Of a stretch of 64,000 bases of DNA, positions 1 to 11,296 are shown one piece after another. Source of the stretch: Gnomoniopsis sp. IMI 355080 (Eukaryota; Ascomycota; Sordariomycetes; Diaporthales; Gnomoniaceae); NCBI GenBank assembly GCA_027946555.1, contig JAPEVC010000142.1, positions 1 through 64,000 on the forward strand, in the 5' to 3' direction. The translations under genes and the position numbers were made by a program. Below the pieces are notes generated by a model. It did not search any database. It had not been told where the DNA came from and saw only the letters and a program-made list of their open reading frames with translations. Positions within the stretch are counted from its first letter, which is position 1, and every line of letters starts with the position of its first letter.

Positions 1-1059
1 GAGGACTCCCGTTTGCCCCCCCCCCCTTCCACCCCATGGTGTTGTGTGGCGTGGCGTACACCAGGTTGATGAGGTGAGCTGGCAACAGGCTTTGAGATGC
101 GGCTGCTGATAACAAAAAGGTGGGATGGGCTCGTGGGGATGGGGGAGGAGACCCCTTGGGCAGATCGTCCGGCTGAGTGGGAAGGATTTTGGAAGCTCAC
201 GCTATTGCAATCCGCGCGGCATGCTACCAAAGCCCACCCACTCCCACACCCACCTTTTGCCTGTTTCTTCTTAGCGAGATCGCTTGCATTCTTTTTTGGC
301 TTCCTGCCTTTTGACGGCGGCTACGCAGCATGCTTCGTTCTCTTTCGTTTCTCTTGCCTGAAAAGGTGACAAGTGCGAACATGGGTCGACACGCGTGAGA
401 TAGAGAGACACAGACACACACACACGGCTCGCATGCCGCAGTTGCAGACAGGTGCATCTCACCTCCATCTCACTTCCCCATCGCCTGCCCTCGTGTCTTT
501 CCAGCTTCCTCTCTTGATCTTGCATCCATTCTCGAGGTTTCAACCTGGCCCTCTTGCGTTACATTCTGGCTTGTGATCGTCGAATGCATCAGTGACGGCA
601 CTGACTGCGTAGCCCCGTATCGGCCTCCGTCTTCGCTCCCAAGCCGCACATCATCACCTCACCTCGGAGGACACTGCCTTCAGTCACCGGACCAGTCGAT
701 CTCACCTCATACTTCAACCCCATTGCAAAAAGCCCACGAGCACCCTGGTTCAAGGAGGATTCTTGAAGGTCTCGATGAAAGAAGTCTTTTTCTCTCTATC
801 TCACACTCTTTCACACATACACACACACACACAAGTCTCCACACTACGATACTACGGCCCCAAAACGCCTTGATCCACCCTTGAAGGGCACAGAACAGTC
901 GGACCCAGACGTCGTCCACAGTATCCGCTGTCAACTTGACTTCATCCTAGAGCCAGGATCGAGAAGACGCTTTATGGAACACTATCGCAGTGCCTCAACT
1001 ACCTACCCAACCGACCATTTTACACATTGTCAGCATCAGCTGGTAGGAATGTCGCCAGC
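1..1059. other. Non-coding leader region upstream of the 7TM gene
   Basis: No supported gene. The stretch has a C tract near position 16, short CA repeats near 409-424 and 813-833, and pyrimidine-rich DNA typical of fungal promoters and 5' untranslated regions. Open frames here are short, lie on both strands and resemble no family. It is probably promoter and 5' UTR of the gene starting at 1060. Confidence 0.6.
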
Positions 1060-2653
1060 ATGTCGCCTTTGCAGCCGGTAGTGCCACGAAAGAGCCAAAC
1101 AAGCATCACCGTCGTCGAGAGCTCGGATCTCACCTACTATCCCATCACACATTCCGATATTCAAGTCATCATCGTCCTCTGGGTGCTCTTCCTCGTGACC
1201 TCCATCTTTGTGGGCCTGCGACTCTACTCGCGCGTCAAGATACTGCAGTTTTACGCCCTCGAGGATTACCTGTACAATCTTGCTTTTGTGAGTTCTTATT
1301 TTTTTTGTCCTTTCTTTTCAACCGTCCCAACATCACACTTGCTTTTGATGAAGGACCGCTGCTGTTGAGCTCCAAAGACTGCGTTGGGGTATTCACCAAG
1401 CAGCTTCAATGTCCCGAATTGGACGAGAACTCAGGAATTCTGGTCCTGGCTTCCAGGATCCATCCAGCAAAAACCGGGGACCAGGGTGCTTCTCTCAACC
1501 ACCCCACTCCTCTGGGGGGGGGGGGGTCGAGAATTGTTGTCTTTGTACCAAGTCGCATTGGCTAACCCGAGCACGACTAGACACTTCTCCTAGCCTACAA
1601 CGCCATAATAACATATTACTCCTACCATGGACTCGGCTCGCAACTTCTCGACGTCATGACCACCGCCGACGTCAAACTCGCCGTGGTCTTTGAGAACGTC
1701 CTCTTCGACCTCGCCTCGGTGGGGCTCCTCGTGGCCAAGGCCTCCCTCATCGCCTTCCTCATGCGCCTTGTGCCGCAGCACCACCGCCCGCTCAAGTGGC
1801 GCACGCTCATCATCGGCCCGCTCGTCCTGCTGGTCTTTGTCTCCTTTGGCTCCATGATCGCCTACTGGGAGCGGTGTGTCACAGAGCTCTCTGGCGAGAC
1901 GCTGCTGTGCAACAGCATCGACGCCGCCATGCTGTGGATGCAGGTCGCTGCTGGCACCAGCGTCGGCGTCGACCTCTGGTATGCCGCCATGCCGTGGTAC
2001 CTGCTGCGCAGGCTGACGCGGCCGCGCAAGGAGAAGTGGCTGGTGCAGGGGAGCATGAGTTTGGGCGTTATTGCGGCGGCGTGTGGGATTGCGAGGGCGC
2101 TGAGCATCTATCCTGCCATGACGAATGAGACCGCAGAATCTGGTGAGTCTCTTCCAGAGGAAAAAATGGCGTTGTGTAATCCAACAATTAACTAACAAAA
2201 CACTCCCCCAAAGCCGCGATTCTGTATCTCTGGCACGGCGCCGAGATGGCCGTCACCATGATCTGCATAGGCATGCCCGTCTGCCGCCCCGCAGTCTGCA
2301 GCATGCTCCATGTCCTCGGCCTCTCGTCCGGGTCGGGGGACTCGCGCAGCAACAAGCGTAAAAGCAACTACCCGGCCACATCATCCTATATCCGCAACTT
2401 TGGCCACAACGCCACCTGGGAGCAGGCTGTGGCTGCCGAGGACGTGGACACGTGGAGTCAGCGGCGGATCTTGGGCATGGGCCATGCGACTTCGCACGCC
2501 ACCAGCGGAGGCAGTGCGAGTGACCTGGACAAGGAAGGCCGGCTATTCAAAGACGATGGGCTTATGAGAGCGGAAGTGGGCTTTCCCATGAGGACGATGA
2601 GTAAGAGTGGGATCACGGTGACCAAGACGGTCGACGTTACCAATGGTCATTGA
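1060..2653 (+). CDS. Seven-transmembrane rhodopsin-domain (PTH11-like) membrane protein
   Basis: Three exons, 1060-1287, 1581-2142 and 2214-2653, join in phase to give 409 aa. The first ATG in the open frame is used. The N-terminal about 330 residues hold some seven hydrophobic helices. The first carries WVLFLVTSIFVGLRLYSR and is followed by an acidic loop (ALEDYLYN), the layout of the fungal rhodopsin-like/PTH11-type integral membrane family. Charged loops such as RRLTRPRKEK separate the helices. The C-terminal tail of about 110 residues is hydrophilic and Ser/Thr-rich, as expected for a cytosolic tail. The family sits in the plasma membrane; some members sense surfaces or ligands, but the ligand here is unknown. 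No CFEM cysteine domain is present. Intron 1 (293 nt) contains an 11-12 base G tract. The acceptor at 1578-1580 was preferred over 1591-1593 because only it keeps the frame. Confidence 0.85.
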
Positions 2654-3577
2654 TATCGCTACGATGAGCTAGTCTCAACTGTGAACGAGCCTGAGGAAAT
2701 GGCAAATTTGTGACTTTTTCTTCTTCTTTGTATTCTGGGCAAATTTGGGATGATACCTAATAGGCTAGGGACAGATGTCCATCAGCCTGTAGCGGGGAGT
2801 TCTGGAACGGTGGCATTTTCGGATATTGTGCAAGTCCAGTACATACACGGCATTTAGCTGGAGGAAGCATGCGGGAGACTGCTTGGGGCTCAATCCCTTT
2901 GTCTATATATGTAGCCCAGTCAACCACCAATGAAGTCCCGAATGACAGCATGACCTTTTTAGTAACTTCGCTGTGCATGGTCCTCGCTGGTGTCCATCTA
3001 CGTCGCACCTTGACATATACAACCCAGTCCGAGTTCTGCAAGACAAGCTGTCAAGCAGCGTCGGTGAACAGCGCTTGTGAAGGGTAAGCGTTGTGTCAAC
3101 TAGGAGCACTTGTGGTGATGAATGAATGAACGAGGCAGCTTCAGCATCTAACTCCAGTCTATGATTGCGCGAAATAAAAGGACTATTATACAAGCCTCTG
3201 GCCATTCGTAGTTTGCCAAACGCTCTCCAGCCCAGATCCCGACCAAGATGGCCCCCTGATTATCGAAGAAAAGTGAGCCTTCTTCGCCGGGACGCCGTCC
3301 ACTCTAAATGCAGAACAGACCAGAAAAAGACGTGTCCGTGTCATGTTTATATCGTGGCAACCTACCGGATGTGTCTTGTCCTCTATAAGTGAAGGCATCT
3401 TCCAAATCGTCCCTGGCGCAGTGAAGTGCTCATCTTGGCCCCACCAGTGGCACCAGACTCTTCTACAGCGACCCATCCTCTTTTGAGTCAAGGCCATCAG
3501 CCGACGAAAAGCCACCCCGAACATCTACCATCCACGTCGATCCCCATCCACACACTCACCAATCAAACTTGATGCAT
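2654..3577. other. Convergent intergenic region
   Basis: Lies between the 3' ends of the 7TM gene (+) and the phosphate carrier gene (-). No coding region or RNA gene is supported; it presumably holds both 3' UTRs. Confidence 0.6.
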
Positions 3578-4849
3578 TTATTTGGCGATCTCGACGCCAC
3601 CGACGGCACCCAGAGCCTTCTTGACGTCGCCTTGATGATCGTTAGTTACGGCGCTGAAGTGTAGCAGAGGGTGGGGGGGGGAGTGATATGACATACCGTA
3701 GATGGCGAATTGGAAGGCGGTCAGAGTACCAACCATGAACAGACGAGCGCCGATACCAGTGTAAGAGCCACGGAGACCAAGCTCCTTGCCGATCTTGATC
3801 AAGCGGGAAGTGGTTCCCTCACCAGGCAGACCCTTGGTCTTGTTGATCTTGGACAGCATGGTGTCGGCGGGCTGGGAGATGATGGCGGCGGCGAAACCGG
3901 CGATCAGACCGGAGCCCAAGTTGACAGTGGTCTGCATGCCCTCGGACATGGAGCTCTTGGGCTTGATGTTGTAGATGGCCTCGGCGACCTTCTCGTAAAC
4001 GACGAACTTGGCGCAGGTGTAAGGGATCCTGGAGCACGTGTAAGCAGAGATTAAGCATGCTAGGCGATCCCGAAGACCCGAGGTAGGTGGGCCTCCAACA
4101 GCAGCGCCGTACCGGACGGAGAGTTGAAACTTACTGCTTGAACAGAATAGGACCGAAACCAGCGTAGAAGGCACCAATACCCTCCTGCTTCAGCATCTTG
4201 CCGAAACCGCTGACCAGACCAGAGGCGTAGGTAGGCTCAGAGACGAGACGGATACGGGTGGCCTCGAGGGGGCAGAGAGCAATATCGGCGAAGAACTCGG
4301 CGGCACCGGCGGAGGCAATGTAGACCAGGGTGCGGTTGTTAGAGGCATTCTCGTAGCCGAGCAGGTTGATGGACTGCTGCTTGAAGAGCTCGTATCCTCC
4401 GAACTTGAAAGCGCCCTGCAGGAAGTAACCGGCGGCAGTGGGGCCAAAGCCGGTCAACAAGGCGCCGGCACCCTCCTTCTGGATGACCTGCTTGAAGCCA
4501 CCGATCATGCCCCGGTTGTAGGTAGCGGGGTCGAGCTGGATACGGGTCTTGACGCTAGACATTGGCCGTTGTTAGCCAAAGAATCTTAAAGTACTGTCGC
4601 ATCAATAGAAACGCCGAGATAACCTCAAGGCCCGGTAGAGCGGAGTCCGACAGAGGAAGAGAAGTAGAGATTGACGTACACATCGACGGGAGTCAGGGCA
4701 CCGTGGGTAATAGAACAGCAGACGGCACCGGCAAAGGCGAATCTGGAGTAGAGGTCGATACCGCTGAGCTGGCCAGGAGCGGCAGCAGCGGCCTTCTGGA
4801 CGACGGCATCGACCTTGTTCGAGCCGGTGGAGGGCACGGAAGAGGCCAT
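3578..4849 (-). CDS. mir1: Mitochondrial phosphate carrier protein
   Basis: Four exons on the minus strand, 4849-4680, 4554-4135, 4028-3697 and 3630-3578, join in phase to 324 aa, the usual size of mitochondrial carriers. Three solute-carrier repeats are visible with signature motifs PVDVVKTR (about residue 54), PLEATRIR and PADTMLSK. Other stretches match the phosphate carrier subfamily: TGFGPTAAGYFLQGAFKFGGYE, here split over its conserved core, and GIGARLFMVGTLTAFQFAIYG near the end. The protein sits in the inner mitochondrial membrane and imports inorganic phosphate with protons for ATP synthesis. The first intron splits the Val-Val pair of the first signature, so exon 1 cannot be omitted. 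Introns are 125, 106 and 66 nt. The symbol follows the yeast orthologue name. Confidence 0.95.
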
Positions 4850-5584
4850 TGTGACTGATATTAGGGTCTGGGATTGAGAAGAAGAAGAAGGCAAGAGGAC
4901 AGAGGAATTGAGTGGAGATGGACCGGGCGCAAGACGATGCGACTGCTGCTGAACGGGTTTGGCGGTGTTGTTGGTGATGGGGAAGCAATTGAAAGGCAGT
5001 TACATCAAATTTTGACCCGGGGAAAATGGCTCTTTCCAAGATTCCACCTTGGCCTCCAGCTTTGCCTGTTGCTCCGGCTCGGGAAGGAACGGGTTGAACG
5101 GGTCCTACAGGGATGGAACGGACCAGGCGCAAAAAAGAACAAGGACCAACTCCCTGCCAATGACGGAGGCATGTGCTTGCATGCCGTAGGTTCGGGCACG
5201 GGCTACTGCTCGCCTGCCGAGACGTCCTGATTAGTAAACGCCCTTCTTATAGGGCACTGTTGCACAATTACCTTCTTACCTAGGCACCTAACCAAGGAAA
5301 GTACAGTGCTTCCATCACTAAAGTCTCTCTGATGAACTGACAGTAACGGCATTGCGTACTAAGTTGGATATATGAGGGGATATGGAGTATCTGAGTTTCC
5401 TAAATGCCTCGAGAGCCCTTCTTACACCAACCGAGTACGAACGTTCAACGACCACATATGCATTCAAACAACCTCTTCCTGAAAAGCTGAACAAAAGAGA
5501 CTCGTCCCCAAAAACATCGACGTTAGTGACATCTGGCTCTAAGTCGAGTCTTGTTGTCTAGCGAGTGGTGCCTGCGACGTGGTG
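4850..5584. other. Intergenic: phosphate carrier promoter and flotillin 3' region
   Basis: No supported gene. It contains the promoter and 5' UTR of the carrier gene (which starts at 4849) and the 3' side of the flotillin gene. A TTACCTAGGCACCTAAC element near 5277-5293 belongs to the recurrent palindromic motif described separately. Confidence 0.6.
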
Positions 5585-7451
5585 TCACCTGTTGCCGTTC
5601 AGCTTCGAAACCTGCTTGGCCTTCTCAACTTGCTCCATTTGGTTGTTCAGGCGACCAAACTGCCACTCGGGAAGGGTAATTCCGGTCTGCTCGTTGATGG
5701 TCGTCATGAGAGGAGGCAACATCTGGTAGACATCTGCGAAAGGAGGTTAGCCACGTCCTGTCCGATTAAAATAGTTGCACTTATTGTACATACTGCGCAT
5801 AGCGTCGATGCTGTTTGGGTTTGAGGAGGCACCGTCGCCACCTTGGGCTCCAGTGTTCCATACCGAGATCTTGGGTTGCAAGTTCTGCACGGCCTTGGCA
5901 TTCTGTTCCGCAAGCTGCACAAATGTGCCCTCCTTGATCATCACCCACTGCAGCAGACCCGTAGGGCCGCCGAAAGCCTGCGCCATCTTTCCGTACGCAC
6001 CAGCCATGGCAGACAGTCCCTCCGCCTCCTTCAGTTGGAGTTGGAGCTTGGCGTCAGCATCCTTCAAGGCGGCATAGTTCGCGGCATCAGCCGTCGTTCG
6101 ACTCCTGTAAGCCTGCGCATCGGTCGACTGCGTGGTAACCGTGGAGTTAGCCTTGGCCTCTGCCTCCAGCTTGTAGGCAAGCGCATTGGCGGATGCCTCT
6201 GAATCCATTTTGATCTCATAGGCTTTTGCATCGGCAGCCTGTTGCTTCGCCTCTCTCGCAATAGTCGCCTTGACAACGTCGTTGGCTCGCAGGCGTTCCA
6301 TTTCTGCGGCAGCACGCTTGATCTCAACGTTGCGCTTAAGCTCCTCATCCTTGGATTCGGTCGCGCGCTTGGCTTCAATCTTGGAAATATCTACGTCACG
6401 GTTCAACGTTGTCTTGCGAGTGGCGAGTGAGGCTTCGGCGGCGGCACTGGAATAGTTATCAGCCTTTCGTTCCAAATCAAATGTGTGAACAAAAGCAGGC
6501 TTCAAAATGGCATAGTCTCCCGACCTGACTTACCGCTCACTGTCTCGCTCCGTCTTTTGCACAGCCGTGGTAGCATTGATCTTGGCAATCTCACGCTCCT
6601 GCTCGCCTCTCCTATCGGCTTCGCCAACATTTCCACGCAGCTGTGCCGCAGCAACATCAATACGTGCCTGGTTGGTAGCACCTTCATGCGCCTTTCGTGC
6701 GAGGGACTCAAAGTAATTGCTATTGGGCGCATCGCGAAGCTCCTTGACGTTGGCATTGTAAATCTTGAGGCCGAATTGGTCGAGTTCACTTTGGATGTTA
6801 CGAAAGATCTTACGCTCTAATAATGGCTGTTAGTATTTTGTCACTTTGGCTTCCATTTGCACTGCAGCCTCGCGCCTTGGAAAGCCGCGGGATGCTGCCG
6901 GGACGCACTCACTGAAATCCTCTCGCTCTGTGAAGATCTCTTCCATTGTCATGGACGATATGATCACACGGGTTTCGCCCTCGATGATACCCCTCACAAT
7001 GTTGGCAAGGTGGTCGGCATGGGACTTGCCCTTCTTGCTGCTGTTCTCCGTCAAGAGCATAGCATATCTGAGCAGGGAGTCGCCCCGGTCCTCTTGACCC
7101 GCATGATGGGCCTCAGCCGGAGTTTTCGAGTTGGCTCCTCGAGCATTGACGTCGGGGCCAACGGTGAATACAACCGGAAGAAGGAATTGTAGCTTCTCTT
7201 TGGTCATGGCCTGCAAGTCGATGGAATAGTCGCGTGGTTGTACGCTGATTTAGTTTGTCATGTCAGCACTGGAAAATCACTGCTATGTCGAACAGCGATG
7301 GGTACATAAAGGTAGCAACTACTTACCTGAAGCGAATGTATTCCTGCAAGGGAAAGACCACGGCGGCTTTGCATATTTTGACCACCTTGATACCCAGCCC
7401 AGTAATGGCCAGGTATTCGTTGGGTGCTGACACCTTGTAGAATGGAGCCAT
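5585..7451 (-). CDS. floA: Flotillin-like SPFH/Band 7 membrane microdomain scaffold
   Basis: Five minus-strand exons, 7451-7327, 7244-6913, 6816-6534, 6446-5794 and 5733-5585, join in phase to 513 aa. The N-terminus (MAPFYKVSAPNEYLAITG) is the flotillin start and is followed by the SPFH/Band 7 domain, with LQAMTKEKLQF and a GxTRVIISSMT-like segment (GETRVIISSMTMEEIF). A long Ala/Glu/Lys-rich coiled coil follows (roughly residues 190-400) with several AEAxA repeats. The C-terminal exon supplies VYQMLPPLMTTI and EWQFGRL. Flotillins coat the inner face of plasma membrane or endosomal microdomains. The acceptor for exon 4 (CTGATAAC branch, then TATTCCAG) was chosen because it alone restores the frame. 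Introns are 82, 96, 87 and 60 nt. The symbol follows Aspergillus usage. Confidence 0.92.
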
Positions 7452-9221
7452 CTTGTCCGTATAGTATTCTAATCCTGCCAAGCTATCCTCTTCGATAGTT
7501 ATTGCTATGTAGTCTTGTGAAAATTAGAATGGGAGTATGTTGAATTGTGCAGATATGGCGCAACTTTGATGGGTGATTATGCTTTATTTATGATCCGCGT
7601 TTTCCGAATACTTCAAGTCCTCTACACTCTCAAATGACGAGATTGTACAAACCTTCCAAGGCCGAACCTAGGCAATTTGTGCGCGTGATAGTGAGTAGCT
7701 CCGACTGGATGTAGTGGTGCGTCGCTCGGGCTTGTAATTAGTTTCGACCAGCTGGTCGAACTTGTTCAAGTAGATTGACAGGTGAATTTCGCGTTGAAAA
7801 TAAGGATAATGAAAATAGGTCAGACGAGTCGCGAAATTTACTTAGATATGTTCTTTCGACACTTATATGCCCGCCTTCAAGGACATCAAGACCACTGAAT
7901 TTGTCTGTCTTCTGAATTATTCCGCTCACTCCCTGTATAGTATTACGCTCGACCTCGTGAGAAATTAGGTCCTTCATTCTGCCTAGTATTACACTCAAGC
8001 AATGCTGTGCCTCCACTGGGCCGTGGCTATGAAAACCAAGCCCATTCTGAAAGCATGTTTATTCCTCCAAGGCAGACCATAATCTGTCATTTAAAACCTC
8101 ATCGATTGAAACCAAAGATTTTGATTGGGTGGTTATTCGCTGCGCCTGGATAGGCTGTATTGCACAAATGGTCTAACCGCCATAAGCGAGCTGACAGCAC
8201 ACCTGGGCACACATGCAAGGAACCGATCTGTCTAGCGTCCCCTTGGCGTCAACTGGGCTTCTCGAAAGCTTCTAGCGCGAAGGTTCCGTCCAAATGGTCA
8301 GTCGATCAAAAGCCTAAATGAACGCATTCCCAGGCTCAGGTGACTTTGTTTCGTTCTGGCGATCTTGAGCCGCGGGAAACGGGCCGCGATAGCTTCACCC
8401 TTATCAAGCCCACGGGGACGATACACAGCCACCGACGACCGTGCACGTCTTTTTCTTGTTTGTTTGAAAAGTCGGATGTCTCCTAGTAGCCCCATACAAT
8501 CCTGCGTGAGATGAAGTCATGCTATTGAAAGGGGTCGGTCGCATGATGTGCGTGTGCTTGTTGAAGGATTTCGCTTCGTCTTGATCACACAATATCATTG
8601 GTACCTCAAAACCGGGGTGTCTGGCTGATCTCTGGAAACAGAGCAGTAAGCCGTGATAATCGCGCTCTTTTAGTATTGTCACTATTACTTCCAAGGTTGG
8701 CACACCTTGGCGTTTCTCACTCTCGTACTGCATTTTGCAGTAATCGCACCCAGGAATGCCTTGATGTACGGATTTGTCCAAGGTCGATGTGCACAGCCCA
8801 CTTGAACCTCGACAGGTGAGCAGATGGCAGATTGCCATAAGAACTTAGAACACAGCCACATGGGGATGACACCAAGATGTCGGCTAACAAGAAAGAGGTG
8901 TAAGAAAGCAACAAATGTTGTGCCGAGCCGTCTTGCTAGCGCATTGTGGACAGACGAGCTGTTGCAGCTGTCGACCCAGGCCGTAGTAAGCATGGGGTGT
9001 GGCGCTATCCATGATGCACCTGCACCGTCATTGCTACGGAGTGGTGATTGCCTTGATGAGAGATACATGGAATATCAGTCCTCAGTTGTCTCCCCTGAGT
9101 CTGTCATCAAATCATGCATCATCGGTAGCATATCTCGAACGTACATACTCATAACCCACCTGGGCCCAATAGCTTGTCTGAGTCCCGACTTACACTTAAC
9201 ACTCACTCGAAAGGCTCAGCG
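7452..9221. other. Intergenic, no convincing gene
   Basis: About 1.8 kb between the divergent flotillin gene and the plus-strand gene at 9222. Minus-strand open frames at 7738-8016 (92 aa) and 8404-8838 (144 aa) show no recognisable domain and no splice partners, and I treat them as chance. The region presumably carries both promoters. Confidence 0.5.
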
Positions 9222-10076
9222 ATGGCATCACAAAAGATGGCGCAGAACGGCACCTTCGCACCCTCTAGCTATGACGCCGAGCCGATCGAATTGCCGCCAA
9301 CATACTCTGCAAGACCTGAACCAGGCTCGTCGTCGTTACCAACCGGTTCCACTACCCAGCCAACCAAAATACAGGAGGCCCTCTGGGCCTTTCAAGACCG
9401 ACTTCAAGAAGCCGTGCTCCAAAATCACCAAGACCGAGTTAATTATGGAACCGAGCAGGAACGCGAGGTTCGAAGGCAGCTGTTCAATCTGATGAGCGGT
9501 TTTCTGGGCAAGGTGTCAAAAGACTCTCCGAGGTCATTACAGGACCTCCCAGCTTCTGTGCACGGGACCCTAAAGGCAGATCTCTATGTGGCCCCGCAAG
9601 AGGCAGTCCCCCTCTCGAGCGGCTGGCATCTCTCTGGTGTCTCACAGCGAGACGACGAGATCATTGGCCGAGCGGTCCAGGAAGGCCGAGTTTGGCCAAC
9701 GGAGACCCCCAAGTCCACTACCAACAAGCAGAAGGACAACGATTCACCCGAGGCCAACGGGTCCCGGGAATCGCAGAGCAGACCTGATCAGGACGCAGGG
9801 CTGTGGTCCGCCATAGCTGGTTTGGCCTTGGACGACGCTGTGTACGAGACGCAAGGCACACTATGGTGGAATGATGAACGCGCAGCACAGGAACTAGCAC
9901 GGACTCTGGACCTATGGCTCGTCTTGCTATGGCGCTCTTCGATGTTACCTGGGAATGACCACGTTCAGGTCAAGATTTCAGCAGAGTATATGACCTTTCG
10001 GCGAGAGAATGAGATGGGTTTGTGGGAGAGCAAGTCTGGTTGGACGATTGCCATGGCTGTCACACTGCTCTATTGA
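9222..10076 (+). CDS. Hypothetical protein with N-terminal PPTY motif
   Basis: A single open frame of 284 aa; the start is the first ATG (MASQKMAQNG), as the frame upstream has no ATG. I do not recognise the family. The N-terminal about 70 residues are disordered, rich in Ser, Pro and Thr, and include ELPPTYS. This contains a PPxY motif of the kind bound by WW domains such as those of Rsp5/Nedd4 ubiquitin ligases. A helical segment follows (EALWAFQDRLQEAV), then a Trp-rich C-terminal half (TLWWNDERAAQELARTLDLWLVLLWR). There is no signal peptide. The last hydrophobic stretch is too short and too broken for a clear membrane anchor. Convergent with the GNAT gene. The coding call rests on length and protein-like composition. 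Confidence 0.6.
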   Translation: MASQKMAQNGTFAPSSYDAEPIELPPTYSARPEPGSSSLPTGSTTQPTKIQEALWAFQDRLQEAVLQNHQDRVNYGTEQEREVRRQLFNLMSGFLGKVSKDSPRSLQDLPASVHGTLKADLYVAPQEAVPLSSGWHLSGVSQRDDEIIGRAVQEGRVWPTETPKSTTNKQKDNDSPEANGSRESQSRPDQDAGLWSAIAGLALDDAVYETQGTLWWNDERAAQELARTLDLWLVLLWRSSMLPGNDHVQVKISAEYMTFRRENEMGLWESKSGWTIAMAVTLLY

Positions 10077-10639
10077 GCAGAGAAATAGATTAGCCCGTTG
10101 AAGCACTCATATCTAGGTCAAGAAGATGGACTTTGATGCAGAAGAGAACTAGGGATGCATCTCACACACCAAGAACATTGCGAAAACACACACATATAGG
10201 CTATTGCTCGTGCCTTACTCCGCGTGGGATGTATCGCCACTTATGGTTTCCGCGTACTTCGTATTGTCGCTGCCCAAGTCCACCCGGAAGGGCTTCTGGC
10301 CTCTAGGAAGATAGAACTCTCTAGCTTACTGTAGTGACTCGCACGAGGTCGTAATGATAATCTGAGGTTTTGAGTGACTTGAGAGTACGTACTCCGAGGA
10401 AAGGCAAGAGAGCAAGCCACCCAGAGGGACTTTCCAAAACTCCAGTGTGATAAGCTCGAGGTTATGATGTGTCTTCATGACGCACTTGTGCATCCTCTAA
10501 GCAATTAAGATTCAATCTAGTCCTATAATCTCAATGTACTTTGTATAATAAGCTGTGGCCGAATCATCTATGAACTCAAAGGCTCCCAGTCCATGCTTGG
10601 CTTTCTAACGCAGGCATTTACCTCCCGAAAGCTTCTCTC
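10077..10639. other. Convergent intergenic region
   Basis: Lies between the 3' ends of the PPTY protein gene and the GNAT gene. No gene is seen; probably 3' UTRs. Confidence 0.55.
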
Positions 10640-11039
10640 TCAACCCAATGTCTTCTTCATAACAACAAAATACAAGTCCTGCCTGAGTCCAGGCTTTGGA
10701 TTCACCAAATGCTCATAAGGGAACGGACGTGTCTCCCCCTCCATCACCTTATATCCTCTCCTCTCGTAGTAAGCAATAAGCTCTCGTCGCATCCACAGCA
10801 CCTGCATCTCCATCACACGAGCCCCCATCTCCTCCCTCGCATACCTCTCCGCCTCCGCAAGGACCTTCTTCCCAATGCCTCCATTTTGCAGTGCCGGATT
10901 CACCGAAAAGAGCCCGAGGTACGCCACCTTGGCTGGCTCAGGATGGACCAGAATTTCGCAACAAGCTAGGGGCGGTGGGGGCTGCTCCTCACGGGCAGCA
11001 TCTTCCGTTGTGCCGGGAGTAGAAGAAGAAGACAAATGA

Positions 11040-11082
<43 letters not shown>

Positions 11083-11296
11083 CAGACCCCCTGGCCGCCG
11101 TCGCCACCAGCACCTGACCGTTTGGCTCGTTGATCTTTTTGAGGATTCCGTCTTGGTCGATCCGGTCATCGGTGACGAGGTCGGCTTCCGTGGTCCATCC
11201 TGCACGGCTGGCGTCGCCGCGATAGGCGGATCTGACGAGGTTTAAGAGGGAGGGCGCATCAGATGGCGTGGCTTTTCGAAAGACGAGGTCGGCCAT
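10640..11296 (-). CDS. GNAT family N-acetyltransferase with poly-Ser insert
   Basis: An intronless 218-aa reading from the ATG at 11296 (MADLVFRKATPSDAPSLLNLV), a typical GNAT N-terminus. The acetyl-CoA binding loop is QNGGIGKK, followed by the helix VLAEAERYAREE. The C-terminal RRELIAYYERRGYKV is the conserved YxxxGF/GY-type end of the fold. Substrate is unknown; the family acetylates small amines or protein amino groups. Between the first strands and the core lies a run of about 14 serines encoded by a (GAT)n microsatellite on the plus strand. The same frame stays open upstream to beyond 11700, with an in-frame ATG at 11533 that would add 79 Arg/Ser/Thr-rich residues. I prefer the shorter start because the domain begins there. 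Confidence 0.85.
11040..11082. repeat. Coding (GAT)n trinucleotide microsatellite
   Basis: About 14 uninterrupted copies of GAT/ATG, read on the minus strand as a serine run within the GNAT acetyltransferase. Being a multiple of three, length changes would alter only the Ser count. Confidence 0.95.

Noticed and set aside
1590..2198. 202-aa minus-strand open frame opposite the 7TM gene
   Set aside because: Antisense shadow of the GC-rich exon 2 of the 7TM gene; low-complexity His/Arg/Asp composition.
8404..8838. 144-aa minus-strand open frame starting with ATG
   Set aside because: No domain, no splice partners, mixed composition and overlapping frames on the other strand; consistent with chance.
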